Source of the DNA: Caballeronia hypogeia
GTDB taxonomy: Bacteria; Pseudomonadota; Gammaproteobacteria; Burkholderiales; Burkholderiaceae
Assembly: GCF_001544875.2 (NCBI RefSeq)
Contig: NZ_FCOA02000050.1
Coordinates: forward strand, 1-35,707
Length of the DNA: 35,707 nt
Direction: 5' to 3'
Numbering within the stretch: the stretch's first letter is position 1; the number at the start of each line of letters is the position of its first letter. A program made the position numbers and the translations under genes. Positions 8,444 to 17,135 of this stretch are shown here, piece after piece. The notes under the pieces were generated by a model. The model worked only from the letters and a program-made list of their open reading frames with translations, was not told where the DNA came from and did not search any database.

Positions 8444-9676
8444 ATGACTTTCCGCAATCCGCGCGGGCGGGTAGGGTATCGCTCGTTCATCGCTTTCGCA
8501 GCAGGCCTGAGTTTCAGCGCGGCGGCGTTCGCGCAGGGCAACGATCCGGTGCGTATCGGCCTCATTTATTCGAAGCAGGGACCGGGCGCGTCCATCGGCC
8601 AGTTTCTGCAGCGCGGCAGCGAGATCGCGCTGGAGCAGGCGGGCAATAAAGTGCTCGGCAGACCGATCGAAGTGACGTGGCTCGACGAGCCGAATCCGCA
8701 AGTCTCGCAGCAGAACATGCAGAAGCTCGTCGACGAGAACAAGGTCGTGGCCGTCGTGGGCGGCAACTACAGCTCCTCCGCGCTCGCGATGATGAGCGTC
8801 GCCAACCGCGCGAAGATTCCGCTCATTTTGCCGGGCGCGGCGGCGAGCGAAATCACCGGCAAGGATTGCAGCCGCTATACGTTCCGCACGCAGGCGACGG
8901 TGCCCGTGCAGATCGCGGGCGTGATGCCGTATCTGTCGCAGATCGGCAAGAAGGTGTACTTCCTCACGCCTTCGTATGCGTTCGGGCAGGACATCCTGCG
9001 CGCCGCGCGCGGCCGCCTGAAGGAAAACGGCATGACGGAAGCGGGCGTGGACGAAGTGCCCGTCAATACGGCCGACTACAGCTCGTACATCCTCAAGATC
9101 AGACAGGCCAAGCCCGACGCGGTGCTGGGCGGTCTCGTCGGTGGCGACTTCTCGAACTTCCTCAAGCAATGGAACGAGATGGCGATGAAGGACAAGATCC
9201 CGTATGTGGCTGTCGCCGTGACCGACACGGACTTCTGGGACGTCGGTCCGCAGGCGTCCGCGGGCATCTACGTGAAGCCCTGGTACTACAACAATCCGAA
9301 GAACTCGGACGCCGAGAAGAAGTTCACCGCCGACTTCGAGAAGAAGTACGGCCGCCCGCCCTCGGACAAGGCCTGGTCCGGCTGGATCGCCATGCGCGCG
9401 CTGCTCGAATCGATCAACGCGGCGAAGTCCACTGACTCGAAGGCGATCGTCACCGCGCTGGAGAACTGGAAGAACACCGACGGCCCGCTGCCGTTCTACT
9501 TCCGCACGTGGGATCACCAGCTCGTGCGTCCTTCGGTCGTCGTGAAGGTGAAGTCGAAGATCACCGACAAGTACGACTACTTCGATGTCGTCAAGCAAAC
9601 CTCCGACACCGCCGCCGACACCGAGAAGGCCTTCGGCGACAAGCAGCAGATCGGCTGCAACATGCCGCCGCTCTGA
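8444..9676 (+). CDS. ABC transporter periplasmic substrate-binding protein (LivJ/HAAT family)
   Basis: Predicted 410-residue periplasmic receptor of the hydrophobic amino acid uptake (HAAT) family, type I fold. A Sec signal peptide is clear: basic N-terminus, hydrophobic core, and AFA|QG cleavage after about residue 30. The mature part begins DPVRIGLIYSKQGPGASIG, the usual first strand and ligand loop of LivJ-type proteins. VVGGNYSSSA, AYGFGQ-like YAFGQD and the second-lobe hinge (VGGDFSNFLKQW) follow. Start: ATG 8444, preceded by AGGAG at about 7 bases. HAAT receptors bind branched-chain amino acids but also urea, aromatic acids and other carboxylates. The surrounding enzymes suggest the ligand is the pathway substrate. 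It is preceded by a GC-rich hairpin and followed 32 bp later by livH. Confidence 0.9.
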   Translation: MTFRNPRGRVGYRSFIAFAAGLSFSAAAFAQGNDPVRIGLIYSKQGPGASIGQFLQRGSEIALEQAGNKVLGRPIEVTWLDEPNPQVSQQNMQKLVDENKVVAVVGGNYSSSALAMMSVANRAKIPLILPGAAASEITGKDCSRYTFRTQATVPVQIAGVMPYLSQIGKKVYFLTPSYAFGQDILRAARGRLKENGMTEAGVDEVPVNTADYSSYILKIRQAKPDAVLGGLVGGDFSNFLKQWNEMAMKDKIPYVAVAVTDTDFWDVGPQASAGIYVKPWYYNNPKNSDAEKKFTADFEKKYGRPPSDKAWSGWIAMRALLESINAAKSTDSKAIVTALENWKNTDGPLPFYFRTWDHQLVRPSVVVKVKSKITDKYDYFDVVKQTSDTAADTEKAFGDKQQIGCNMPPL

Positions 9677-9708
9677 GCGACGTCGCGACATACGCACAAG
9701 AGGGCATC

Positions 9709-10578
9709 ATGTTCGAATCGCTCGTTTCCCAATCCGCCAACGGCCTCGTGCTGGGCTTCGTCTATGTGCTGATCGCCGTGGGCCTGTCCATCACGTTCGG
9801 CCTGCTCGGCGTGATCAACTTCGCGCACGGCGCCTTCTTCGCGCTCGGCGCGTATGTCGCTTACCAGCTCTTTCAGATGTTCGGCTGGCCCGCCGTGATC
9901 TTCGCGCCGGTCGTCGTGGGCGTGATCGGCATGGTGGTCGAGGTCGTCATCATCCGCAGGTTATACGGCAAGGAACCGCTGTCGAGCCTGATCGTGACGT
10001 TCGCGCTCGCGCTGCTGATCGAGGCGCTGATCCGCTTCTTCTGGGGCGCCGACGGCAAGCCGTTCAATCCGCCTGAGTTTCTGTCCGGAATCGTCGAGGC
10101 GGGGCCGCTGCTCATCACGAAGTATCGCGTGGGCGTGCTGGTGGCGACCGTCGGCACGCTTCTCGCGCTGGCCGCCTTTCTCGCGTGGACGCCCTATGGA
10201 CGCATCCTGCGCGCGGGCAGCCGCGATCCGGAAATGGTCGAGCTGCTCGGCATCAATCTGCCGCGCGTGCTCACGGGCGTGTTCGGTCTCGGCTGCGCGC
10301 TGGCGGCCATCGCGGGCGTGCTCGCCGCGCCCTTGTGGACCGTGTCGCCTTCGATGTCCGCGAACGCCATCATGCCCGCCTTCGTGGTGGTCGCGATCGG
10401 TGGACTCGGGTCGTTCGTGGGCGCGGTGGTGGCGGGTCTCGCGGTCGGCGTGGTGACTTCGGTCACGATCCAGTTTCAACCGGATGCGGCCGCCGCATCC
10501 ATGTACGCGCTGATGTTCCTCGTGATGCTGTTGCGTCCGCGCGGACTGTTCGGCGAACAATGGGAGCGCTTCGAATGA
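9709..10578 (+). CDS. ABC transporter permease, LivH type
   Basis: Predicted 289-residue inner-membrane permease of the HAAT family, typical LivH length. Hydrophobic segments alternate throughout. The hallmark GVINFAHGAFFALGAY of LivH proteins lies near residues 31-45, and the cytoplasmic coupling region (REPEMVELLGIN-like, here SRDPEMVELLGIN) precedes the last helices. It should pair with the LivM half of the next gene to form the channel. Start: ATG 9709 (MFESLVSQSANGLVLG) follows the binding-protein gene by 32 bp. The frame is open further upstream, but that part overlaps the preceding gene and is not hydrophobic. Its stop overlaps the start of the fusion gene as ATGA (10575-10578), implying translational coupling. 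Confidence 0.92.
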   Translation: MFESLVSQSANGLVLGFVYVLIAVGLSITFGLLGVINFAHGAFFALGAYVAYQLFQMFGWPAVIFAPVVVGVIGMVVEVVIIRRLYGKEPLSSLIVTFALALLIEALIRFFWGADGKPFNPPEFLSGIVEAGPLLITKYRVGVLVATVGTLLALAAFLAWTPYGRILRAGSRDPEMVELLGINLPRVLTGVFGLGCALAAIAGVLAAPLWTVSPSMSANAIMPAFVVVAIGGLGSFVGAVVAGLAVGVVTSVTIQFQPDAAAASMYALMFLVMLLRPRGLFGEQWERFE

Positions 10579-13178
10579 ATTCGCGCACACACACCGACGC
10601 GACGCCACCCGTGCAGGCGGCCGAGCGCGTCAATATCCGGCCGATGCGCCATCCCGTCGCCGTCATGGCCGCGGTGCTGATCGTGATTTCGGGCGTGTCG
10701 CTCGCACTCGGCATGCCGATCGACCGCATCACGCAGATCGCGATCTACACGCTGTACGCGGCGGGCACCAACTTCCTGATCGGCTATCTCGGGCTGGTGC
10801 CGTTCGGCGCATCGTTTTTCTTCGGCTGTTCGAGCTATGCGCTCGCCATCGCGTTCGGCGCTTTCGGCGGCAACGAGATCAGCGGTCTCCTGATCGCGAC
10901 GGTGTTCTCGCTCATGCTCGCGCTGGTGATCGGCGCGCTGATCCTGCGGCGCAAGGGCCTGTACTTCTCGCTGCTCACGCTCGCGTGCTCGCAGATCGCG
11001 TTCGAAGTCGCCTACAAGTGGACCACGGTGACGGGCGGCGAGAACGGCCTGCAGAACATCACGCGGCCGTGGTTCAAGTCGGCGCTGTCGTTCCATGTGT
11101 TCACGGTGGCGGTCGTGCTCGTCGTGTCGTGGCTGTTGTGGCGCGTCGCGCATGCGCCGTTCGGCCGTCTGATGCAGGCGCTGCGCGATAACGAACAGCG
11201 CGTGACGAGCCTCGGCTACGACGTGTACACGACGCGCCTCATCGCGCTCCTGATCGCGGGCGGCACCATCGGCGTCGCGGGCGGGCTCATGGCGCTGCTC
11301 TTGCAAGGCGTGTACGCGAACAATCTCAACTGGGCGCATGCGGGCGACCCCGTGCTGATGGCCGTGCTCGGCGGCGTGCATCAGTTCCTCGGGCCGCTGT
11401 GGGGGGCCATCACCTTCATCGTGCTGGAAGACCGGCTGAGCGCGATCACGGAGAACTGGTGGCTGTTCTTCGCGCCGGTGATCATAATCATGGCGCTGCT
11501 GTCACCGGAAGGCATTCAGGGCTTTCTGCGCCGCTTCGGCAAGCGTTCGCGCTGGACGCTCACGCGCGACACCATTCCGGCGCGGCCGGCGCGCATCACG
11601 CCCTATCGCCCGGCGGATGCGGGCGGCGACGATGCGCGCGCCGTGCTCTCGGTCGAGAACCTGTCGAAGCGCTTCGGCTCGATCGTCACGCAGGACGGCA
11701 TCTCGCTCGAAGTGAAGCGCAATCAGCTGCACAGCTTCATCGGGCCGAACGGCGCGGGCAAGACCACGTTCTTCAATATTCTGACGGGCTTCATCCTGCC
11801 CGATGGCGGGCGCATCGTGTTCGAAGGCCGCGATATCACGAAGCTGCAGGCGCACAAGCGCGCGCGTCTGGGTCTCGCTCGTTCGTTCCAGATTCTCAGC
11901 GTGTTCCCGAACCTCTCGGCGTTCGAGAACGTGCGCGTCGCGGTGCAGGCGTCGCGCAGGCAATGGCGCGGCTTCTGGCGCGACGCTTACACGAACGACG
12001 AAGCCAACGATCGCGTGTGGTCGCTGCTCGATGCGGTCGGTCTCGCGGATCGCGCCGCGGACCTGTGCGCGGAACTCTCGCACGGCGAGAAGCGCCTGCT
12101 CGAAATCGCAATGACGCTCGCCACCAGCGCAAAGCTCCTGCTGCTCGACGAGCCGCTCGCGGGCCTCGCGGAATCGGATCGCAAGGTCGTGGCCGCGCTG
12201 ATCCGCAGACTCGCTTCGTCGCATGCGGTGCTGTTGATCGAGCATGACATCGACCGTGTGCTGGCGCTGTCGGATCGCATCACGGTGCTGCATCAGGGGC
12301 GTCTGATCGCGGACGGCCTGCCGGCGGATGTGGCGCGCAATCCGCAAGTCATCAGCGCGTATCTGGGCGATGCGAGCGCCCATGCGCAGCCTGCCGGCGA
12401 CGTGAAGGTGATCGCCGCGAACGATGCACGCGAAGACAAACCCGCAGGCCGCACGCTGCTGCAACTGGAGAACGTGAGCGCGGGCTACGGCGGCGGCACA
12501 GTGCTGGAAGGCGTCGATCTGACCGTGAACGCGGGTGAAGTGATCGCGCTGCTGGGCCGCAACGGCGTCGGCAAGACGACGATGCTGCGCACCATCACCG
12601 GCACGCTGCACGCCACGTCGGGCCGCGTGGTCTTCGACGGCAACGATGTCAGCGCGATGCGTCCCGACCTCATCAACAAGCTCGGCGTTTCGCTGGTGCC
12701 GGAAGGCCGCCGCCTGTTCCCGAACCTCACCGTGCAGGACAACCTGAAGCTCGGCGCGCGCGCGGGCGGCGCACCGCTCGATGAAATCTGCGAGCTGTTT
12801 CCGAAGCTGCGCATTCTGATGCGTTCGCGCGCGGCGAATCTCTCGGGCGGCGAGCGGCAGATGGTCGCCATCGCGCGCGCGCTGATGGTGCCGAGCCGCC
12901 TGATTCTGCTCGACGAACCGTTCGAAGGTCTCGCGCCCGCCGTCGTGCATGAAGTGCGCGAGGCCGTCGCGAAGCTCACGTCGCGCGCGAGTCTCGTGAT
13001 CGTCGAGCATCACGCGGAGTCGGTGCTCAACATGGCGGATCGCGCATACGTGCTCGTCAACGGACGCGTCGCGTTCGGCGGCAGCGCGCGCGAACTCGCT
13101 GCCGACGTCGCGCTGCAGGAACGCCTGCTCGGCGTGAGCGCGGGCGACACCGAAGAACTCCTTCGCAAGACCGCATGA
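10575..13178 (+). CDS. LivM-LivG-LivF fusion: ABC permease with two ATPase domains
   Basis: Predicted 867-residue protein joining three normally separate HAAT subunits. Residues about 25-325 are a LivM permease (YLGLVPFGASFFFG, RRKGLYFSLLTLA, ALRDNEQRVTSLGYD). Residues about 355-600 are a LivG ATPase: Walker A GPNGAGKTT near 390, signature LSHGEKRLLEIA near 501, Walker B LLLLDEPLAGL, then the switch His in LLIEHD. Residues about 630-865 are a LivF ATPase: Walker A GRNGVGKTT near 661, signature LSGGERQMVAIARALM near 756, Walker B LILLDEPFEGLAP, and VIVEHH. No stop or frameshift separates the parts, and each has all its motifs, so the product should be functional. With LivH and the binding protein it makes a whole importer from three genes. 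Start ATG 10575 overlaps the livH stop; its own stop overlaps the next start (13175). Confidence 0.92.
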   Translation: MNSRTHTDATPPVQAAERVNIRPMRHPVAVMAAVLIVISGVSLALGMPIDRITQIAIYTLYAAGTNFLIGYLGLVPFGASFFFGCSSYALAIAFGAFGGNEISGLLIATVFSLMLALVIGALILRRKGLYFSLLTLACSQIAFEVAYKWTTVTGGENGLQNITRPWFKSALSFHVFTVAVVLVVSWLLWRVAHAPFGRLMQALRDNEQRVTSLGYDVYTTRLIALLIAGGTIGVAGGLMALLLQGVYANNLNWAHAGDPVLMAVLGGVHQFLGPLWGAITFIVLEDRLSAITENWWLFFAPVIIIMALLSPEGIQGFLRRFGKRSRWTLTRDTIPARPARITPYRPADAGGDDARAVLSVENLSKRFGSIVTQDGISLEVKRNQLHSFIGPNGAGKTTFFNILTGFILPDGGRIVFEGRDITKLQAHKRARLGLARSFQILSVFPNLSAFENVRVAVQASRRQWRGFWRDAYTNDEANDRVWSLLDAVGLADRAADLCAELSHGEKRLLEIAMTLATSAKLLLLDEPLAGLAESDRKVVAALIRRLASSHAVLLIEHDIDRVLALSDRITVLHQGRLIADGLPADVARNPQVISAYLGDASAHAQPAGDVKVIAANDAREDKPAGRTLLQLENVSAGYGGGTVLEGVDLTVNAGEVIALLGRNGVGKTTMLRTITGTLHATSGRVVFDGNDVSAMRPDLINKLGVSLVPEGRRLFPNLTVQDNLKLGARAGGAPLDEICELFPKLRILMRSRAANLSGGERQMVAIARALMVPSRLILLDEPFEGLAPAVVHEVREAVAKLTSRASLVIVEHHAESVLNMADRAYVLVNGRVAFGGSARELAADVALQERLLGVSAGDTEELLRKTA

Positions 13179-14026
13179 TGACGAACGCAATCACGAAACG
13201 GCCGCTCGGCGTCAACACCTACGGCTATATCTGGTCGACGCCCGCCGAACGATGCGTGCGGGAACTCGGCGCACTCGGCTATCGAGAATTCGAGCTGGTG
13301 CTCAACCCGCCACATCTGTCGCTCGATGAATTCACGAAGGCCGAACGCGATCGCTTCGCCGCGATGCTCGCAAGTGAAAACATCGCGGTGCGCTCGCTGA
13401 ACGTGCCGAGCCTCGATCACAACCTCGCGAGCCCGATGCGCCGCATGCGCGAATACTCGGTGCGGCTCTTCATCGATTCGATCGACCTCGCCGCCGATCT
13501 CGGCGCGACGCATCTCGTCGTCGTGCCGGGGCGCATGAGTCCGCTGTTTCCGCCCGCGCTAGAAACGCGCCAGGCATGGATGCGCGAGAGCCTCGATCCG
13601 CTCGTCGCGCATGCGGAGCGCCGCGGCGTGAATCTCGCGCTGGAGAACGTGCCGTTCGCTTCCTTTCCGGATGCGCAGACGCTGGGCGCATTCGTGCGCG
13701 CTTACGCCTCCGATGCGCTGTCCATCTGCTACGACGCGGCGAACGCGCATTTCATCGGCGAATCGCCGGCGGACGGCCTGCGCGCGCTGCGCGATCTCGT
13801 GAGTCTCGTTCATCTGTCCGACACCACGCAACACGCGTGGCGTCACGACGAAATCGGTCTGGGCGACGTGCGCTTCGACGAAGTGCTCGACACGCTCGAC
13901 GACATCCACTTCGGGGGAACCTGCATGCTCGAAATCATTTCGTCCGCGCCGCAAGACGCGATTGTGCGCAGTCATCGCGCGCTCGCGGCGCTCGGCTTCG
14001 CGTCAATCGGGGAGATGCGCGCATGA
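13175..14026 (+). CDS. Sugar phosphate isomerase/epimerase-like TIM-barrel protein
   Basis: Predicted 283-residue cytoplasmic protein of the AP-endonuclease-2-like (xylose isomerase-like) TIM barrel family. Typical strands are visible: GVNTYGYIW at the start, LVVVPGRMSPLF, then NLALENVPF with the metal-binding Glu. DAANAHFIGE follows, then LVHLSDT with the His and Asp that bind metal, and GTCMLEIISS with a final Glu. Members isomerise or epimerise sugars, dehydrate inosose (IolE), isomerise hydroxypyruvate, or decarboxylate oxo-sugar acids. The sequence alone does not decide among these. Start: ATG 13175 overlaps the fusion gene stop by four bases, and its own stop overlaps the next start at 14023, so it lies within a coupled chain. 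Confidence 0.82.
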   Translation: MMTNAITKRPLGVNTYGYIWSTPAERCVRELGALGYREFELVLNPPHLSLDEFTKAERDRFAAMLASENIAVRSLNVPSLDHNLASPMRRMREYSVRLFIDSIDLAADLGATHLVVVPGRMSPLFPPALETRQAWMRESLDPLVAHAERRGVNLALENVPFASFPDAQTLGAFVRAYASDALSICYDAANAHFIGESPADGLRALRDLVSLVHLSDTTQHAWRHDEIGLGDVRFDEVLDTLDDIHFGGTCMLEIISSAPQDAIVRSHRALAALGFASIGEMRA

Positions 14027-14940
14027 GCCGCATTCTCGTGACGGGCGCGGCCGGCCTGCTCGGCCGCTTCGTGGTCGACGAACTGCTGAAGCACGGCTAC
14101 GACGTGCGCGGTTTCGATCGCCGTGAAGGAAACGCGGATATCGAATGGATCGTCGCCGACGTGACCGACGCCGACGCCGTGAAACGCGCGATGCAGGGCA
14201 TCGACTCCGTGCTGCATATCGCGGCGGTGCCGAACATCTGGTCCGGCGACGGCGCGACGATCATGCGCGTGAACACGCAGGGCACGTATCTCGTGTTCGA
14301 CGCCGCCGAAGCCGAGGGCATCGAGCGCGTCGTGTTCTGTTCGAGCGATTCCGTCGCGGGCTACACGGTGCGCGAAGGCAGGATGCTGCCGCCGCGCTAT
14401 GCGCCGCTCGATCTCGCGCATCCGCTGCTTGCGACCGATCCGTACGCGGTGAGCAAGGTGATTGGCGAGGACATCGCGCGGTCGTATGCGTTGCGCGGCA
14501 TGTCGGTGCTGGCGCTGCGCACGGTGTTCGTCGCCTATCCGGAAATGGAAGGCGAGATCGTCGCGCGCGCGAAAGATCCGGCGAACTACAAGGCGCCCGC
14601 GGTGGGGGGGCCGTCGACGGCGGGCGGCGGGCCCCTGCATCATCATATCGATGCGCGCGATCTGGCTCGCGCGTTCCGTCTCGCGCTCGAATTGCCGATG
14701 CAGCCCGGCGAGTTCGACCGCTTCTATCTTGCTGCGAACGTGACGCTGTCGCCCGAGCCGACTGTCGAGCGTCTCAAACGTCTGCACGGCGATGCCGTGG
14801 AAATTCGCGATCCTGACTACTATCGCCGCGAACCGTATGCGCCGTTGTACGACCTGACGCATGCGAAGGAGCGTCTGGGCTTCACGCCCGAATACGACTT
14901 GCGGCATCTGCTCGCCGGCTTGCCCGGCTTCGAGAACTGA
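14023..14940 (+). CDS. NAD(P)-dependent epimerase/dehydratase-type extended SDR (first copy)
   Basis: Predicted 305-residue extended short-chain dehydrogenase/reductase. The nucleotide-binding motif GAAGLLG (residues about 8-14) and a following Asp (RGFDRRE) suggest NAD preference. LHIAAVPN, a Ser-rich catalytic strand (FCSSDSVAG) and YAVSKVIGE (YxxxK) supply the active site. Overall it resembles the uronate dehydrogenase/UDP-sugar epimerase branch. It probably oxidises or epimerises a hydroxyl on the pathway substrate. Start: ATG 14023 overlaps the previous stop as ATGA. It is separated by one base from the cupin gene. A second, different extended SDR lies just beyond the cupin. Confidence 0.85.
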   Translation: MSRILVTGAAGLLGRFVVDELLKHGYDVRGFDRREGNADIEWIVADVTDADAVKRAMQGIDSVLHIAAVPNIWSGDGATIMRVNTQGTYLVFDAAEAEGIERVVFCSSDSVAGYTVREGRMLPPRYAPLDLAHPLLATDPYAVSKVIGEDIARSYALRGMSVLALRTVFVAYPEMEGEIVARAKDPANYKAPAVGGPSTAGGGPLHHHIDARDLARAFRLALELPMQPGEFDRFYLAANVTLSPEPTVERLKRLHGDAVEIRDPDYYRREPYAPLYDLTHAKERLGFTPEYDLRHLLAGLPGFEN

Positions 14941-14941
14941 C

Positions 14942-15364
14942 ATGACGACCATCATCCCCGACGACAAGCACTTCAAACATGCCGAAAAAGAGAAGCAGGC
15001 CGTGACGCGCAATCTCGCGGAACTGCTGTGGGTGCAGTATCCCGGCCACTTCAATCAGGCGCTTTCCAAGGCGATCGTGACGCCGGAGACGTGCGGCAGC
15101 CGCTTCTTCGATCACCGCATCTCGTGCTACGAGCCGGGCGCCTATGTCGAGAATCACGTGCACAAGGTGCAGGAGCAGATCTATCACGTGCTGTCCGGCG
15201 AGGGCGTGCTGACCGTCGACGGCGAACGGCGGCTCGTGCGCGCGAACGACGTCACGTATATCCCGCCCGGCGTGCATCACGAGTTTCATTGCACGGGCAC
15301 CGACACGCTGGTGTTTCTCGTCATCACGAGCCCGCCGACCGACGAAGAGCCGCAACCGCGCTGA
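14942..15364 (+). CDS. Small cupin-domain protein
   Basis: Predicted 140-residue single-domain cupin. Motif 1 (ENHVHKVQEQIYHVLSGEG) supplies two His and a Glu-like metal ligand set, and motif 2 (YIPPGVHHEFHCTG) supplies the last His. The fold binds Fe, Mn, Ni or Zn. In catabolic operons such small cupins act as sugar-acid isomerases, lyases or dioxygenase-like enzymes, or have no assigned activity. The N-terminal 40 residues are charged and helical, without a signal peptide, so it should be cytoplasmic. It starts one base after the preceding stop, and 20 bp separate it from the next gene. Its position between two extended SDRs argues for a role on an unstable keto or lactone intermediate (inference). 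Confidence 0.82.
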   Translation: MTTIIPDDKHFKHAEKEKQAVTRNLAELLWVQYPGHFNQALSKAIVTPETCGSRFFDHRISCYEPGAYVENHVHKVQEQIYHVLSGEGVLTVDGERRLVRANDVTYIPPGVHHEFHCTGTDTLVFLVITSPPTDEEPQPR

Positions 15365-15384
15365 ACCCGCGACAGAGACCACAC

Positions 15385-16347
15385 ATGAAGAAGATTCTCG
15401 TTACCGGCGCGAGCGGCTGGCTCGGCGCTGAAATCGTGAAGACGCTGCTGGCGCGCGGCGATGCGGTCGTCGCGACCGATATCGTGATCAGCCCGGCGAC
15501 GCAGGCGCTCGCCGGGCGCTATCCGAAGCTCACCGCCGTCGCCGCCGATCTGTGCGAATGGCCGCAAGTGATGCGCCTGTTCAGCGAACATCGTCCGGAC
15601 GCGGTGATTCATGCGGCCGCGATCGTCGGCGTGATTCAGTGCGCGGACATTCCCGTGAAGGCGAATCGCGTCAACGTAGAAGGCTCGATCAATCTGTTCG
15701 AGGCGATGCGTTTCGCCGGCGTGAAGCGCATCGTGCATGTGAGCACCGAAGAGACTTATGGTGATTTCCTCGCGCCCGTCATCGACGAGGATCATCCGCA
15801 AAAGCCCGTGAGCGTGTATGGCGCGACCAAGCTGGCCGTCGAGCACTATGGCCGCATGTATTCGCGCGATCACGGTCTCGAATGCATCAACGTGCGCACG
15901 TGCTGGGTCTACGGGCCGCATCTGCCGCGTCTGCGCGTGCCGCGCACGTTCGTCGAAGCCGCGTTGCGCAACGAGCCCTGCCATCTCGACGATGGCGCGC
16001 AGCTCGCCGTCGATCAGGTCTATATCGCCGATACCGTCGCGGGCCTTCTTCTCGCGCTCGACAAGGAGAAGCATCGCTACGACAGCTACAACGTGGCGAC
16101 GGGCGTCGCGCCGACCATCGCGGATGTCGCGGAAGCGGTGAATAGCGCCATTCCGGGCGCGCGCATCAGCGTGGGCAGCAAGGGCGCATACAAACACGGC
16201 GGACAGGTGCTGAGCGCGACGAAAGGCGCGCTCGACATCGGCCGCGCACGGGCCGAACTGGGCTACGAGCCGAAATACGATCTGCAACGCGGCATCGAAG
16301 CGACCATCGAAGCGACGCGCGCTGCGTTCGCGCGCCACGCGTCCTGA
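15385..16347 (+). CDS. NAD(P)-dependent epimerase/dehydratase-type extended SDR (second copy)
   Basis: Predicted 320-residue extended SDR. GASGWLG near residues 8-14 is the NAD(P)-binding motif, with Asp in VVATDIV. VIHAAAIVG, VHVSTEETYGD and VYGATKLAVE (Tyr and Lys of YxxxK) form the catalytic site. The downstream RTCWVYGPHLPR is the substrate-loop pattern of sugar epimerases. It is clearly distinct from the first extended SDR (14023-14940), so the pair is not a recent tandem duplication. Start: ATG 15385 (MKKILVTGASG) with a weak GA-rich site upstream. It probably handles a second hydroxyl or keto position in the same pathway. The 25-bp spacing to the next gene is consistent with one operon. 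Confidence 0.85.
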   Translation: MKKILVTGASGWLGAEIVKTLLARGDAVVATDIVISPATQALAGRYPKLTAVAADLCEWPQVMRLFSEHRPDAVIHAAAIVGVIQCADIPVKANRVNVEGSINLFEAMRFAGVKRIVHVSTEETYGDFLAPVIDEDHPQKPVSVYGATKLAVEHYGRMYSRDHGLECINVRTCWVYGPHLPRLRVPRTFVEAALRNEPCHLDDGAQLAVDQVYIADTVAGLLLALDKEKHRYDSYNVATGVAPTIADVAEAVNSAIPGARISVGSKGAYKHGGQVLSATKGALDIGRARAELGYEPKYDLQRGIEATIEATRAAFARHAS

Positions 16348-16372
16348 ACCGCGCCTCACGAGGAAATACACA

Positions 16373-17116
16373 ATGAACGAGATCAAACCCCTGGCGCTGG
16401 TTTTCGGCGGTTCGCGCGGCATCGGCGCGGCGTGCGTGGATGCGCTCGCGCGCAGCGGCGCCGATGTGGCCTTCACGTATGCAAGCCAGTCGTCGGCGGC
16501 GCGAGAGTGGGAGGACAAGGCCGGCGCGCATGGTGCGAAGGTGCGCGGTTATCGCGTGGATATCTGCGATGCGAAAGCGGTCGACGACATCTTCGCGCAA
16601 GTGCAGCAGGACTTCGGCCGCGCGGTGCGGGCGGTCGTCGCGAACGCGGGCATCAACGTGCCGCCCGCGCCCGTCGCGCAGTTTCCGGACGATGCGTTTC
16701 GCAGCCTCGTCGAAGTGAATATCGTGGGCGCGTTCAACGTGCTGCGCGCGGCGGCGCGTGAGGTGAGCGACGGCGGCGCGATCGTCGCGCTGACGACCTC
16801 GCTCGTGCGCCATGCGGTGCCGGGCGTGGGTCCGTACAGCGCGACCAAGGCGGCGGTCGAATGTCTCGTGCGTTCGATGTCGAAGGAACTCGCCGCACGC
16901 CGCGTGCGCGTGAACGCGGTCGCGCCCGGCCCGGTCGATACCGACCTGTTCCGCGCGGGCAAGACCGACGAAGCGCGTGCGCGTTCGGCGTCGATGAGCC
17001 CGCTGAACCGCATCGGCGAACCGCATGAAGTGGCGCAGGTCGTCGCGTTCCTGCTGTCGGACAAGGCGTCGTGGGTCGACGGGCAGATCGTCCAGACCAA
17101 CGGCGGCATGGTGTGA
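16373..17116 (+). CDS. Classical short-chain dehydrogenase/reductase (FabG-like)
   Basis: Predicted 247-residue cytoplasmic oxidoreductase, the standard length of classical SDRs. The motifs are GGSRGIG (TGxxxGxG variant, residues about 11-17), VANAGIN (NAG), and YSATKAAVE with the YxxxK pair. APGPVDTDLF and the C-terminal DGQIVQTNGGMV are typical. It probably carries out NAD(P)-linked alcohol/ketone interconversion. The dipeptide GGS instead of TGG/TGA at the first glycine motif is a common variant. A GAGGAAA site lies upstream of ATG 16373. It sits between the second extended SDR and the second flavin dehydrogenase, 19 bp before the latter. Fatty acid synthesis is unlikely in this context. 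Confidence 0.88.
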   Translation: MNEIKPLALVFGGSRGIGAACVDALARSGADVAFTYASQSSAAREWEDKAGAHGAKVRGYRVDICDAKAVDDIFAQVQQDFGRAVRAVVANAGINVPPAPVAQFPDDAFRSLVEVNIVGAFNVLRAAAREVSDGGAIVALTTSLVRHAVPGVGPYSATKAAVECLVRSMSKELAARRVRVNAVAPGPVDTDLFRAGKTDEARARSASMSPLNRIGEPHEVAQVVAFLLSDKASWVDGQIVQTNGGMV

Positions 17117-17135
17117 CGCACGCGGGAGCAAGCAG

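Noticed and set aside
11640..13178. Separate livG and livF genes
   Set aside because: There is no stop, internal ribosome site or restart between LivM, LivG and LivF parts, so a fusion is the simpler reading.
11502..13190. Minus-strand open frame (562 codons) opposite the Liv fusion
   Set aside because: Shadow frame with no recognisable domain.
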